From assembly GCA_000987045.1 (NCBI GenBank), contig LAKY01000007.1, positions 27,059 to 91,058 of the forward strand: a DNA stretch of 64,000 nucleotides. Direction: 5' to 3'. This DNA comes from Clostridiales bacterium PH28_bin88. Its GTDB lineage: Bacteria > Bacillota > PH28-bin88. Position 1 is the stretch's first letter. Each line of letters opens with the position of its first letter. The notes under the pieces were generated by a model. The model searched no databases, was not told where the DNA came from, and was given only the letters and a program-made list of their open reading frames with translations. Both the position numbers and the translations under genes were made by a program. Positions 25,813 through 35,303 of the stretch are shown here, one piece after another.

Positions 25813-26100
25813 TTGAACGAGAACAAGGAAACCCGCGTAATTGTGACTGTACTGGGCAAAGACAAGGTGGGCATTATCGCCGGGGTCACCGGCGTACTGG
25901 CCCAGGCCAATGCCAACATCCTGGATATCAGCCAGACCACCATGCAGGAGTTCCTGGTGATGGTCATGCTGGTGGACATCACCCACTGTAACGTGGACTT
26001 CGGTACCCTGAAGCAAAGGCTGGCGGAAAAAGGCGATGAGATCGGTGTCCAGGTCAACACCCAGCATGAGGACGTGTTTCACTTCATGCACCGCATCTGA
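25813..26100 (+). CDS. ACT-domain protein (UPF0237)
   Basis: A 95-residue single ACT domain (RVIVTVLGKDKVGIIAGVTG, then NANILDISQTTM), the GcvR-like UPF0237 type that binds small ligands. The TTG start is supported by AAAGGAG about 8 bases upstream. In many Firmicutes this gene is immediately followed by a DUF711/UPF0210 gene, as here. The pair is conserved but its function is unknown. Regulatory ligand binding is the expected role from the fold. Confidence 0.9.
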   Translation: MNENKETRVIVTVLGKDKVGIIAGVTGVLAQANANILDISQTTMQEFLVMVMLVDITHCNVDFGTLKQRLAEKGDEIGVQVNTQHEDVFHFMHRI

Positions 26101-26227
26101 ATTGGGAAGTGAGAATTGGGAGGTGAGAGGCGGGAAAAGGGAACGGTCGGGAAACCGACGGAACTGGAACGTCAGCCCCTCCGACGAGTTGCGCTGACTT
26201 TTACGGAACAAGGGGGAGAAAGATTGC

Positions 26228-27595
26228 ATGCCGCTTTCATTTAGCAGCAGTGAGATCTGGGAGACTATCAGGATGGTGCAGATGGAAAACCTGGACATCC
26301 GCACCATCACCATGGGCATCAGCCTGCGGGACTGTACCGGTGATGACATAGGTACCGTCAGCAGGAAGGTGTACGGTAAAATTACCCGTCTAGCCCACCG
26401 GCTGGTACAGGTAGGCGAGGAGATCGAGCGGGATTACGGGATCCCCATCGTCAACAAGCGGATTTCCGTCACTCCCGTTTCCCTGGTAGCAGACGGCAAC
26501 AGCGAGGATGACTTCGTGCAGATTGCCCAGGCACTGGACCGGGCGGCAAAAGAGGTCGGCGTAAACTTCCTCGGAGGTTATTCGGCACTGGTGCACAAGG
26601 GGTTCACCACCGGCGACCTGCATCTTATCCGCTCGATTCCCCGGGCGCTGGCCGGGACTGAACGGGTGTGTTCTTCAGTTAACGTCGCCACCACTAAGGC
26701 AGGGATCAACATGGACGCGGTGGCCATGATGGGCAGGGTGATCAAAGAAACGGCGGAACTTACGGCGGAACGGGACGGCATCGGAGCGGCCAAACTGGTG
26801 GTGTTCTGCAACGTGCCGGAGGACAACCCCTTCATGGCAGGCGCCTTCCACGGGGTGGGTGAGCCCGAGTGCGTCCTTAACGTGGGAGTCAGCGGTCCGG
26901 GGGTGGTGCTCAGCGCGGTAAAAAAGGAGCCCGGGGCGGATTTTGGCGCCCTGGCGGCCATAATCAAGAACACCGCTTTCAAGATCACCCGCATGGGCGA
27001 ACTGGTCGGCCGGGCAGCCTCCAAGAAACTGGGGGTGCCTTTCGGCATTGTGGACCTTTCCCTGGCGCCCACCCCCGCGGTAGGAGACAGCGTGGCGGAT
27101 ATCCTGGAGGCCATGGGGCTGGAACGCTGCGGTACCCACGGCACCACCGCCGCCCTGGCCTTATTGAACGACGCGGTGAAAAAGGGTGGGGCCATGGCCT
27201 CTTCCTACGTGGGCGGCCTGAGCGGGGCCTTCATACCCGTCAGCGAGGACGCGGGAATGGTTGCCGCAGTGGAGGCGGGGGCACTGACCTTTGACAAGCT
27301 GGAGGCCATGACCTGCGTGTGTTCGGTAGGCCTGGACATGATCGCCATCCCGGGCGACACCCCGGCGGAGACCATCGCCGCCATCATCGCCGATGAGGCT
27401 GCCATCGGGATGATTAACAAAAAGACCACGGCGGTACGAGTTATCCCCGCACCCGGTAAGGGCGAAGGGGAGCGGGTGGAGTTCGGCGGTCTCCTGGGCG
27501 GGGCGCCGGTGATGCCGGTGCACCGTTTCGGTTCCGGGGCCTTCATCCGCCGGGGAGGGCGCATCCCAGCGCCGATCCAATCTCTAACCAATTGA
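26228..27595 (+). CDS. UPF0210 / DUF711 (PFL-like) protein
   Basis: A 455-residue DUF711 protein, distantly related to pyruvate formate-lyase folds but without an evident glycyl-radical site. The N-terminus [25 protein letters not shown] and the central [13 protein letters not shown] and [12 protein letters not shown] motifs identify the family. Length is normal. It follows the ACT-domain gene by 127 bases; the gap contains a short GGGAAGTGAGAATTGGGAGG repeat. The ACT-DUF711 pair is recurrent, suggesting one partner regulates the other, but no reaction is known. Confidence 0.9.
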   Translation: MPLSFSSSEIWETIRMVQMENLDIRTITMGISLRDCTGDDIGTVSRKVYGKITRLAHRLVQVGEEIERDYGIPIVNKRISVTPVSLVADGNSEDDFVQIAQALDRAAKEVGVNFLGGYSALVHKGFTTGDLHLIRSIPRALAGTERVCSSVNVATTKAGINMDAVAMMGRVIKETAELTAERDGIGAAKLVVFCNVPEDNPFMAGAFHGVGEPECVLNVGVSGPGVVLSAVKKEPGADFGALAAIIKNTAFKITRMGELVGRAASKKLGVPFGIVDLSLAPTPAVGDSVADILEAMGLERCGTHGTTAALALLNDAVKKGGAMASSYVGGLSGAFIPVSEDAGMVAAVEAGALTFDKLEAMTCVCSVGLDMIAIPGDTPAETIAAIIADEAAIGMINKKTTAVRVIPAPGKGEGERVEFGGLLGGAPVMPVHRFGSGAFIRRGGRIPAPIQSLTN

Positions 27596-27606
27596 CAGTA
27601 TTCGCA

Positions 27607-27641
27607 TGCAAACCGCCCCGTGTAGTTCGGGGCCGTTTGCA
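27607..27641 (+). terminator. hairpin after DUF711 gene
   Basis: TGCAAAC-c-GCCCC pairs with GGGGC-c-GTTTGCA, a 12-bp stem with one symmetric mismatch, just after the stop codon. No T-run follows, so it may stabilise the 3' end as much as terminate. Confidence 0.5.
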
Positions 27642-27682
27642 GCGCGGAAACTCAACCCTGGAAGCGAGGTGGCAAGAAAGCA

Positions 27683-27711
27683 AAGCCCGACCGGTAAACG
27701 GGGGCGGGCTT
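27683..27711 (-). terminator. intrinsic terminator of YbjQ-type gene
   Basis: AAGCCCG / CGGGCTT stem with a 15-base loop. On the minus strand it is followed by TGCTTTCTTG. It lies 16 bases after the stop of the convergent YbjQ-type gene. Confidence 0.6.
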
Positions 27712-27726
27712 GCCACTTTCCCGCGG

Positions 27727-28041
27727 TTATTCTACCGTCACAGCAGTGCCGCTGGCGGTAACCATCAGCATACCCTCCCGCACTACCTCGTAGTCCAGAT
27801 CCACTCCTACTACCGCATTTGCCCCCGTTCGCCTGGCTGTCGCCATCATCTCGTCAATGGCTATCCGCCTGGCCTGGGCCAGTTTTTCCTCGTAGGCCCC
27901 CGAGCGGCCGCCAACGATATCGGTGATGCTGGCAAACAGGTCCCGCACCACGTTGGCGCCCATGATGGCCTCACCGGAGACGATGCCCAGGTACTGCTTC
28001 ACTTTCTTTCCCTCAATGCCGTTAGTGGTTGTCACGATCAT
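27727..28041 (-). CDS. YbjQ/UPF0145 family protein
   Basis: A 104-residue UPF0145 protein. The start [20 protein letters not shown] and the [19 protein letters not shown] segment are hallmarks of the family, which forms pentameric rings and is sometimes annotated as heavy-metal binding without strong proof. The start is placed at the ATG with GGAGGT 7 bases upstream; a five-residue longer version has no ribosome site. Single gene with its own terminator. Function uncertain. Confidence 0.9.
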   Translation of the reverse strand: MIVTTTNGIEGKKVKQYLGIVSGEAIMGANVVRDLFASITDIVGGRSGAYEEKLAQARRIAIDEMMATARRTGANAVVGVDLDYEVVREGMLMVTASGTAVTVE

Positions 28042-28101
28042 TGCTCGCACCTCCAATTCTTTGCCTGCTCCCAGTGTAACCCGAAACCGGCCAAAAGAAA
28101 A

Positions 28102-28124
28102 GCCCGGAGCACACTACTCCGGGC
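28102..28124 (-). terminator. intrinsic terminator of SLH protein gene
   Basis: Perfect 8-bp stem GCCCGGAG / CTCCGGGC with a 7-base loop. On the minus strand it is followed by TTTTCTTTTGG. Confidence 0.8.
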
Positions 28125-28154
28125 AAAAAGTCCTATCAGGCTTCGGCCCTGATC

Positions 28155-30191
28155 TTACGGCGTTTCCGCTTCAATCCTGACGACTAAGTTTCCTTCTATG
28201 GAAATTGTGAGTGTTATATTCCAACCGTTCCTTAGGTCTGTAAACGCTTTGGTTTCACCGTTTATTTTGATTACGGCATCAGGCGCAACTGTATAGGTTT
28301 CTTGGGAACCGCCCGCTACGTTTACTACAAGTTGATTGGTGACAGCGAGGATCAGAGATTGGACAGTTCCTTCCACGCTGTACGTAGTGCTCGCATCGAT
28401 CTCAATCACCTTGCCGTCACGGATGCGTAACCTGATCCTGTAGCCGGTCTTGAGTTCGCTTAGCTCGGCGTCCTCTCCATCCACTTCAATTTCCGGCTCA
28501 ACCGCTAATGTAAAGGTCTCTTCCTGGCCACCTTCCTTCAGGACTGTAACCTGGGAGGGCGTCCCCAGGGTAACCGATTTCACACTACCCGTGACCTCGG
28601 TAATCGTGGTCGCCTCCACGCTGATCGCCCGGTGTTCCCGCAGCCTCAACCTGACGCCTAAACCCAGCAATTGGGCCAACGTTACAGATTCTCCATCCAA
28701 CTTGATCTGAGCTTCGTCAGCAACCTCAAACCTGGACTCAAAGCCGTCGCTCCTTTTTAGAATCAGGCTTTGCGGTGAGCCGATAGTTACAGATTTGATA
28801 GTTCCGCGGACTTCTACTTCTTTGTTGGCAACAATTAGCCTGCTGACCTTCCCATCCAATAAAGTGATGTCTGCCTGATAACCGGGAAGGATATCGGCTA
28901 AACCCGCCGCTGTGCCATCCAGGACAATCTCAGGATTTGAACCCATAGTGTAGACAGAGGTTGTGTTGTTTTCCCGCTTGATAGTGATTTTAGCGGGAGG
29001 CCCGAGGGTAACGGCGGTAATGATACCCTTCACCTCTTGTTGATTCGCCCGGGCTTCCACCTTGATCACTTGGCCGTCCCGCACGAAGAGCTTTACCGTA
29101 TCGCCTTGCCGCAGGTCTGCCGAGGAAGCTGTTCTTCCGTTAATTTTGACCTGAACCCCTGCTGCCAACTGATAGACAGCCTCGGAGCCGTTTTCCAAAT
29201 TCAACTTGATGGTACGGGCATCCAGGTCGACACTCTTCAGTAGACCCTCTACCGCGACAATCACATTGGGAGCGGTAGCCGCGATGAAAGTAGCCTCGTC
29301 GCCGTCAACTACTGCCTCCACGAGGTCCCCGACCTTCAGGTCTTCCAGATCGGCCCGCCTGTTATTGCGATATATTGGAGCATCATCCGCAACGGAGAAG
29401 GTTACCACGGCGCCATCTTGTTGCTCTATTTTAATGCTGGGGTTGTCCCCGAGGGTTATCCTGTTCAGGGTGCCGGTAACGCGTTCTTCGTCTTCATCAT
29501 CTTCCCCCACGTTTTCCAACAAGGTGTCCAACCTGGCTAGAATAACGGCCATTTCTGCCCTGGTAACCGGCTTGTTGGGCTGGAACTTACGCTGGTTATC
29601 ACCCAGCATCAGGCCCCAGGTATATACCGGCGAGACATAGGCCATCAGTTCCGCGGAGATCTCTTCGGCGTCCCGGAAACTCACCGCCCCGCTGCTTTCC
29701 GCCGTGGTCAGCCTGGCCCAGATAAGGACCCGGGCCAGGTAAGCGGCTACCTCGCCCCGCTTGGCTGGCTTATTGGGAATAATGGTGACCAGTTCCCCCG
29801 GCAGTACCAGGCCGCTTTCCACTGCTAGGGCCAGGTATTTACCAGCCCATGGTGAAAGTTGCTCCTTGTGCTTGAGGTTCAACAAGGCGCTGGCCGAAAC
29901 CTCGGCTTCATCTTCCAGTCCCATAGCCCTCACCAGCATAGCAACGACTTCCTGGTGAGTAACCTCGTTGCCTGGGCGGAAGCTCAGGTCCTCAAAGCCT
30001 TTAATCAGCCCCTTCGCGCCCATTTTTTCAATCTCCAGTTCAGCCCAGTGCCCTTTGATGTCCTTCATTTTAACCTTGTCCGGCTTGCCCTTCACTCCTC
30101 CCGGCGCCGCCCAGGCCGCGGGGATCATTAGCGAGACCACCAGAACCATTACCAAAAAACTTACCCATTTCCCTCTGGCTACCCTGAACAC
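28155..30191 (-). CDS. S-layer-homology surface protein with six tandem repeats
   Basis: A 678-residue exported protein. A signal peptide (basic start, then VSFLVMVLVVSLMIPAAWA) precedes three SLH modules at about residues 40-215, which attach proteins to pyruvylated cell-wall polymer. SLH motifs include FRPGNEVTHQEVVAMLVRAM and FQPNKPVTRAEMAVILARLD. An acidic linker follows. Residues about 240-678 consist of six repeats of roughly 72 residues, each with a G-x-(I/V)-x-(S/R)-(V/I)-T-L-G start, an EVAD-like centre and a D-G-x-x-I-x-V-E end. They look like small beta-barrel units. Start is GTG with GGGAG nearby. It is a wall-anchored structural or binding protein; ligand unknown. Confidence 0.88.
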   Translation of the reverse strand: MFRVARGKWVSFLVMVLVVSLMIPAAWAAPGGVKGKPDKVKMKDIKGHWAELEIEKMGAKGLIKGFEDLSFRPGNEVTHQEVVAMLVRAMGLEDEAEVSASALLNLKHKEQLSPWAGKYLALAVESGLVLPGELVTIIPNKPAKRGEVAAYLARVLIWARLTTAESSGAVSFRDAEEISAELMAYVSPVYTWGLMLGDNQRKFQPNKPVTRAEMAVILARLDTLLENVGEDDEDEERVTGTLNRITLGDNPSIKIEQQDGAVVTFSVADDAPIYRNNRRADLEDLKVGDLVEAVVDGDEATFIAATAPNVIVAVEGLLKSVDLDARTIKLNLENGSEAVYQLAAGVQVKINGRTASSADLRQGDTVKLFVRDGQVIKVEARANQQEVKGIITAVTLGPPAKITIKRENNTTSVYTMGSNPEIVLDGTAAGLADILPGYQADITLLDGKVSRLIVANKEVEVRGTIKSVTIGSPQSLILKRSDGFESRFEVADEAQIKLDGESVTLAQLLGLGVRLRLREHRAISVEATTITEVTGSVKSVTLGTPSQVTVLKEGGQEETFTLAVEPEIEVDGEDAELSELKTGYRIRLRIRDGKVIEIDASTTYSVEGTVQSLILAVTNQLVVNVAGGSQETYTVAPDAVIKINGETKAFTDLRNGWNITLTISIEGNLVVRIEAETP

Positions 30192-30292
30192 AGCACTCCC
30201 GCCTTTCCGATAATATCCTAGCTTACTTGCTTATTTATATCTCTCGTTGGAAGTGGCTAGAAGCTGGGGGTAGGCATAGGGAGATTAATGAG

Positions 30293-30320
30293 AAAAACCC
30301 AGGAAAAATATTCCTAGGGT
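30293..30320 (-). terminator. intrinsic terminator of dat
   Basis: On the minus strand CCCTAGGA / TTCCTGGG forms a stem with one bulge, followed by TTTTTCTC. It lies 16 bases after the stop of the aminotransferase gene. Confidence 0.7.
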
Positions 30321-30335
30321 AATTCATAATTCCTT

Positions 30336-31208
30336 TCATCTCTTATCTTCGTTGGGATCGGTTTCCTCCCTGTAGCGCTCCCTGTATAACCGGTAAAGCC
30401 TATCCGAAACGGGACCGGGAATGCCGTCGCCTACCTGCCTGCCGTCCAGCCGTACAATGGGCAGCATCTCCATGACCGTGCTGGTAATAAACACTTCTTC
30501 GGCCCGGAGAAGGGTATCTAACGGCAGTTCCTCTTCCCGCACCTGAACCCCCTCGCGGCGGGCAAGGTCCAGAAAATGTCCCCTGGTGATCCCCGCCAGA
30601 ATATGGTGGTCCGCCGGCGGGGTGATCAACACCCCTGCCACCACGGCGAAAACATTACTGCTGGAACCCTCGCTGACCAGGCCGTCTGCCCGGACGAAAA
30701 CCGCCTCCTGGGCACCGCTTCTTCTGGCTTTCTCTTTAGCCAGGACGTTGGGCAGGAGGTTTACTGACTTGATGTGGCACCGGCCCCAGCGGTCGTCAGG
30801 AACGGTGATGGCGCCGATGCCTTTTACCCGGTATTCCCCGGGTACCAACCGGACCTGCCGGATGGAAATCACCAGGGTAGGAGCCGCACCAACCGGGAAA
30901 TAGTGCTGGCGGGGAGACGCTCCCCGGCTTACCTGCATGTACAGTTCTCCTTCCGCCAGGCCGCTCTTTTCAATCACTCCGTTGGCCAGTACCAGCAGTT
31001 CCTCCAGGGAATGGGGAATTTCAAGATCAATTGCCGTCGCGCTCCTGTAAAGGCGCTCCAGGTGGGATGCGAGGGAAAATGGCCTGCCGCCATAACACCT
31101 GACCACCTCGTATACCCCGTCGCCAAACTGAAACCCCCTGTCCTCCACGGACACTTTGGCTTCGTCGAAACCAAGGTATTCCCCGTTCAAGTAGACCAGT
31201 TCAGGCAT
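30336..31208 (-). CDS. dat: D-amino-acid aminotransferase (class IV)
   Basis: A 290-residue fold-type IV PLP enzyme. Such enzymes interconvert D-alanine and D-glutamate for cell-wall synthesis, or branched-chain amino acids. SVEDRGFQFGDGVYEVVR near residues 21-38 is conserved in both types. The lysine that binds PLP lies in GRCHIKSVNLLPNVLAK, and the RWGRC..KSVNLLPN pattern is that of D-amino-acid transaminase. VSEGSSSNVFAV carries the phosphate-binding residues. A branched-chain or aminodeoxychorismate lyase activity cannot be fully excluded. Single gene. Confidence 0.85.
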   Translation of the reverse strand: MPELVYLNGEYLGFDEAKVSVEDRGFQFGDGVYEVVRCYGGRPFSLASHLERLYRSATAIDLEIPHSLEELLVLANGVIEKSGLAEGELYMQVSRGASPRQHYFPVGAAPTLVISIRQVRLVPGEYRVKGIGAITVPDDRWGRCHIKSVNLLPNVLAKEKARRSGAQEAVFVRADGLVSEGSSSNVFAVVAGVLITPPADHHILAGITRGHFLDLARREGVQVREEELPLDTLLRAEEVFITSTVMEMLPIVRLDGRQVGDGIPGPVSDRLYRLYRERYREETDPNEDKR

Positions 31209-31447
31209 TTATTAAAGCCTCCTTTCGTTTCCGGGCATAGCACCAGTAGGCCACTCACCCGGCCATCAGCCTCTTATGCGTAGAATGCTGTGCTCTCCGG
31301 CACCGCGGGAAAAGGAGTTTTTTCTACCTGTGTAGAACATCAATTTCAGTACGAACTCTCAACGACGGCGGGTCCGGATCCAGGGGTAATCCCCGTAAAC
31401 TTCGGGTACAGAGAATTATCCTCCAGCAAAAGCAAGAGGTGCTGTTC
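31209..31447. other. divergent intergenic region between dat and second GGDEF gene
   Basis: About 240 bases that should hold two divergent promoters. Visible features are CCGGG / CCCGG arms around 31237-31261, a T-run GAGTTTTTTCTACC at 31315-31328 and a small GGGGTAATCCCC palindrome. I cannot fit the cyclic di-GMP, fluoride or molybdenum-cofactor riboswitch cores to it. Confidence 0.4.
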
Positions 31448-32971
31448 ATGTCTAACCTTAGACCCACCCTGCAGACGAAGTTGATGGTGATCCTGTGGAT
31501 CGGGGTGTTCAACCTGCTGGCCGTGTATGGTTACCTTGCCATTCACCAGTTAAGGGAACAGGTGGTACTGGAACTCACCAGCAAGGGTGAAGCGCTGGCC
31601 GTCGCCGGGGCCATAGGTATTCAGGTGCTGGCCGAGCAGCACATCAAAAACGGTGTTGCCCTCAGCGACGGGACATTCTTGAGCGGCCCCGAACTGGAAG
31701 CGGCCCTTTTTGATGATACCCTCACCCCGCTCCCGGGTTCAGCGGAGGCGGTTAACCGGCGTGGGTACGGGCCGGACCAGACAGTTACCCGCTTTGACGG
31801 AATCATGATCTCCCGGCAGGATTATGAGCTTAAGTATACCTCGGCTTACGACCGCTATACCGATGAGTACTGGCAGGATTTTATCGACGCCTTCGCCAGG
31901 GAACCCGACGTGGTTTTCGCTATCCCGGTCGCTTACTCTCCTGACCCCGCTCGCCATGGATTTGTGGCCACCCACAACAGCCGTTACAGTATCCTGGACC
32001 CGGAGAAGTCCAGGGACCAGTGGGGAGAGTCCGGGCTATTAAGCGCGAAAAACAGGGCCAACCGGGTTTTTAATGACCAGGCGGGGGCTGCCGCCGCCGC
32101 CAACACCGGTACCGGCGAACCCCTCAAAACCGTCTACCAACGGCTGGTAGACGGTGAACCCGTAAACACGTGGGATATCTCCTACCCGATTTTTATCAAC
32201 GGCAGGCACTGGGGGGGGTTCCGAGTCGCCATCTCTATGGCCAGCGCCGACGCCCTGATCAGAAAGCGCGGCCAGCAAATGGGGCTGGGCTTGGGGGCTT
32301 TCGCCGTCTCCGTCCTGCTGCTCCTTTACGCCACCACCTCCCTGCTGCTGGGTAAACCCTCCCGCTTACCGGGTTTTCCCCGCTTATCCCGGACGACCGG
32401 GCAGGCGCCACTTTCCGCCGGGGCAGACCCGGGATCCGGTACCCCTCCGGTGGGACACCACCCACCGGCAGCTTACAGCAGGCAGCCGGAGTTGATCAGG
32501 GATGAGCTTACCGGCGTATTCAACTCCCGCTATTTCCAGCAACAGCTGGTGGCCGAACTGGAAAAGGCCGCAAAAAACAACTCCTCTTTGGCCATGGCAA
32601 TTTTCGACCTTGACCGCTTCAAGTCTTTTAACCAGGTCTATGGCCATTCAGCCGGTAACCAGGCCCTCCAGCGCCTGGCAGGCATCATTCATGGTAGCGC
32701 CCGGCCCGGTGACCTGGTGGCCCGCTGGGGTGGGGACGCCTTTGCCATGATCCTCCCCGGAACCCAACCCGAGGAGGCTTTACCCATCGTAGTACGCGTC
32801 ATGGACCGGGTCAGGTCCGCGCCCTTTACGGGCGACGCGTCCATGATGACCATTAGTGTGGGCATGTCGGGGTACCACGGGGAAAAACCCTCGGAGTTTC
32901 TGGCCAAGGTCCAACGGGCGCTGGAACGGGCCAAACAGGGCGGCCGCAACCGTTACGTCATTATAGATTAA
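31448..32971 (+). CDS. transmembrane sensor with GGDEF domain, altered active site
   Basis: A 507-residue protein. One membrane helix near residues 12-35 is followed by a large extracellular sensor (about 36-275) resembling the ligand domain of some methyl-accepting proteins (HGFVATHNSRYS, then NRANRVFND). A second helix lies near 283-305, then a Pro/Gly-rich linker and a C-terminal GGDEF domain. The signature reads GGDAF at residues 428-432, with Ala replacing the second acidic residue. The RPGD inhibitory site is intact. It may therefore bind rather than make cyclic di-GMP. The ATG with AGGTG ahead is preferred to a GTG nine bases upstream. Confidence 0.82.
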   Translation: MSNLRPTLQTKLMVILWIGVFNLLAVYGYLAIHQLREQVVLELTSKGEALAVAGAIGIQVLAEQHIKNGVALSDGTFLSGPELEAALFDDTLTPLPGSAEAVNRRGYGPDQTVTRFDGIMISRQDYELKYTSAYDRYTDEYWQDFIDAFAREPDVVFAIPVAYSPDPARHGFVATHNSRYSILDPEKSRDQWGESGLLSAKNRANRVFNDQAGAAAAANTGTGEPLKTVYQRLVDGEPVNTWDISYPIFINGRHWGGFRVAISMASADALIRKRGQQMGLGLGAFAVSVLLLLYATTSLLLGKPSRLPGFPRLSRTTGQAPLSAGADPGSGTPPVGHHPPAAYSRQPELIRDELTGVFNSRYFQQQLVAELEKAAKNNSSLAMAIFDLDRFKSFNQVYGHSAGNQALQRLAGIIHGSARPGDLVARWGGDAFAMILPGTQPEEALPIVVRVMDRVRSAPFTGDASMMTISVGMSGYHGEKPSEFLAKVQRALERAKQGGRNRYVIID

Positions 32972-33011
32972 GCCTGCCGGCTATGCTGTTCAATTCGGCC
33001 ATGGAGAAAGA

Positions 33012-33040
33012 GGCTGGGGGAATCACCTCCAGCCTTTCTT
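33012..33040 (+). terminator. intrinsic terminator after second GGDEF gene
   Basis: GGCTGGGGG / CCTCCAGCC stem with one mismatch and a 5-base loop, followed by TTTCTTGC on the plus strand. Confidence 0.75.
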
Positions 33041-33071
33041 GCTCGTACCCTGATGTTTGTGCGTTTCCCTT

Positions 33072-33590
33072 TTACCGGTCGAAATAGATACTCTTGCCCG
33101 TGGCGGAGATAGGTACTCCCACCACCAGTTGGCCTTCGATCATCCCCAACTGCCTGGCAACTACGCCGACCCGGTACATGATGCGGTTGTCAGCGTTCAG
33201 GATACTGGCGGTCTTTACCGCCGACCCCAGGGCGATCCCCAGGTCCAGAACCCGCCACGCACACCATGGCCCGTCAAACTCGGATCCTGCTACGGGATCG
33301 GGCAGTTCGGCACACTTGCTGTAGCCGCATGCGCCACAGTTCAGCCCGGTTGTCTTGGCGTCCTTCAAGGCCAGCAGCAATACCGCACCGGAATTCCTGA
33401 CGTTATTTCCGTCCCGGTCAAAGTTGGTCTTGCCGCTTCTCTGCCCATAGGCCAGCATGGCGTCGGCCAGGCGGTTCAGGTCATCCCCCTTTACTACTTT
33501 AATTTCCACGAAGTCCTTCCCGGCCGCCTTTGGGGCGGTGCGTGCGGACAGCGCCATCAACTGGGCCACTGTCTCCATGATTTCCATCAT
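33072..33590 (-). CDS. DUF2148 ferredoxin-like protein
   Basis: A 172-residue DUF2148 protein. The cysteine motif NCGACGYSKC near residues 84-93 and WCAW near residue 109 could hold an iron-sulfur centre. The start ETVAQLMALSARTAPKAAGKD is typical of the family, which is common in anaerobic Firmicutes and archaea and has no assigned reaction. GGAGG lies seven bases before the ATG. Single gene. Confidence 0.85.
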   Translation of the reverse strand: MMEIMETVAQLMALSARTAPKAAGKDFVEIKVVKGDDLNRLADAMLAYGQRSGKTNFDRDGNNVRNSGAVLLLALKDAKTTGLNCGACGYSKCAELPDPVAGSEFDGPWCAWRVLDLGIALGSAVKTASILNADNRIMYRVGVVARQLGMIEGQLVVGVPISATGKSIYFDR

Positions 33591-33626
33591 TCACCAACCT
33601 CCTAAAAACTGTGTTATATAGATAGC

Positions 33627-33658
33627 CCGGGCAATGCGTTCTTATACACCTTGCCCGG
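33627..33658 (-). terminator. hairpin between DUF2148 and GH18 genes
   Basis: CCGGGCAA and TTGCCCGG form an 8-bp stem with a 16-base loop, just beyond the GH18 stop. No T-run is seen, so this is only a possible terminator. Confidence 0.4.
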
Positions 33659-33672
33659 CCATCTCAGCCGTA

Positions 33673-35073
33673 TTAATTAGAAACTGAAGATGCTCCCGTT
33701 CCCCGGTGCAGGGGGTCCAGGGTTTGCCTGATCGCCTGCCATAACTCCGGCGGTATAATGCCCAGTCTCCAGAGGGCAATCCCCCCGAGGTTATATTTCT
33801 TCACGACCTCCAGCTTTCCCGTTATGCTGGCGGCGTCTTCGTACCAGACCTGGTGGTCCACCCCATCAGCAGAGGTATACCTGAAATATGGCGACCAGGC
33901 GCTGCTGTCCCACAAGGTGGACGCTGCCTGTTGCCCTGCCAGGGACTTCACCCCTTCCAGGTCCAGGGTCTTGGCCTGACCCCCGTCAGGCCAGTCGTAC
34001 CCGTAGATGCCCATGCCCAGCAGGAGCTTTTCCGCCGGCACCAGGCCGGATGCGTAGTTGACCACTTCTTCCACCCAATTCAACGGGCCGATTGGCCCGG
34101 AGACGCCCCCCGGGTAATGCTTGTCGTAGGCCATCAGGATCAAGTAATCGGCATGCTGTCCCAGGCCGGCATAGTCGTAACCCTGCCGCCAGCTCACCTC
34201 GGAATCCTTGGCAGGCACCGAGAGAATTACTTGCCAGCCGCGAGGGCGCAACTCCGTAACCAACTCCGCTACCAGGTCCACATAAGCTTGGCGCTCGGTT
34301 GCGGGGACACCTTCCAGGTCCAGGTTTATTCCGGTGTAGCCCCCTTCTGCCAACAACCGCTTGATCGTCTCCACTGCCTGGGTGCGGGATTCGGGTGTTG
34401 CCAGCATAGCTCGGATAGCCGAAGGGTCCTGGGAGAAAACGAGGGCGTACGCAGATATACCGGCCTCCCCGGCTAGACCCTGCCCCATGGGAAACAGGAC
34501 CTTGTCCCGGATGATGCCCTCCGCGTCCAGTATGTACGAGAAAAATGACACGCCTGTGATTGTTGCCCGGTTCTGTTCCAGGGATTCCAGGGACTTGGAG
34601 TCCACGTAGTAGCCGTGGATCTCCTTAGCCGGTTTGCGGGGGGACAGCGAATCGATCAAAACGGTGGAGCTGCCGCCGTCCCAGGTCACCGCCGCACCCA
34701 GCGCCTGGGTGATAAACCTCAGGGGTACCATCGTCCGGCCGCCGGTGATTGTCGCCGGGACATCCAGGATATACTCGACCCCGTTGACCCTGGCCGCCGG
34801 GTTATCCACGGGCAGTACAACGCTGGTGGCGCCCCGCTCAATGAACACGGCCCGCGCTTCCTGGTTCCACCCCACCCGGGCTCCCAGCCGCTCAAAGACC
34901 GAGCGCAGGGGTACCATGGTCCGCCCCGCTCTAATCTCGGGCCGCACGTCATCAAAAGATAACTCCTCACCGTCAAGCACCACCCGGATGACCGGTTCCC
35001 CCGCCGCAGCGGGTAATGCCCACGAACCCAGCAACCATACGGCCGCAACCAGTATAGAGATCAGTTTCCGCAC
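33673..35073 (-). CDS. exported GH18-type glycosidase with copper-amine-oxidase-like N-domains
   Basis: A 466-residue secreted protein. The signal peptide ends near ALPAAAGE. Two copper-amine-oxidase N-terminal-like repeats follow (RAGRTMVPLRSVFERLGARV and TGGRTMVPLRFITQALGAAV), a wall-associated module common in this bacterial group. The C-terminal 300 residues are a glycoside hydrolase 18 barrel of the spore-cortex/YaaH-like type. The catalytic glutamate is in GYTGINLDLEGV near residue 222. It probably cuts peptidoglycan during germination or wall turnover. GTG start with GGGGCGG upstream. Confidence 0.87.
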   Translation of the reverse strand: MRKLISILVAAVWLLGSWALPAAAGEPVIRVVLDGEELSFDDVRPEIRAGRTMVPLRSVFERLGARVGWNQEARAVFIERGATSVVLPVDNPAARVNGVEYILDVPATITGGRTMVPLRFITQALGAAVTWDGGSSTVLIDSLSPRKPAKEIHGYYVDSKSLESLEQNRATITGVSFFSYILDAEGIIRDKVLFPMGQGLAGEAGISAYALVFSQDPSAIRAMLATPESRTQAVETIKRLLAEGGYTGINLDLEGVPATERQAYVDLVAELVTELRPRGWQVILSVPAKDSEVSWRQGYDYAGLGQHADYLILMAYDKHYPGGVSGPIGPLNWVEEVVNYASGLVPAEKLLLGMGIYGYDWPDGGQAKTLDLEGVKSLAGQQAASTLWDSSAWSPYFRYTSADGVDHQVWYEDAASITGKLEVVKKYNLGGIALWRLGIIPPELWQAIRQTLDPLHRGTGASSVSN

Positions 35074-35245
35074 GTATTCCGCCCCTCATGCTCGGATTTT
35101 CCCCGGGCATACTTCTACAGGCGGTAAACTAATTCCTGCCACCTTACCCACATCTGCGTTGTGAAAAACTTCCGGTGGCATTGTGGAGGGGCATTGAGTA
35201 TGCGCTACAGTTAGGCGCCAGGGCGCGCAGAAGCCTCCATAAGCG

Positions 35246-35284
35246 ACAAAAAGGCGGGGGTATAGATATATACCCTTCCGCCTA
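35246..35284 (-). terminator. intrinsic terminator of coiled-coil protein gene
   Basis: AGGCGG-aa-GGGTATA pairs with TATACCC-cc-GCCT, followed on the minus strand by TTTTTGTCG. It lies 20 bases after the stop of the next gene upstream. Confidence 0.8.
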
Positions 35285-35303
35285 CTCACAGGGCAAATCT
35301 GGT

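Noticed and set aside
31209..31447. Riboswitch upstream of the second GGDEF gene
   Set aside because: The cyclic di-GMP, fluoride and molybdenum-cofactor cores could not be matched to the sequence.
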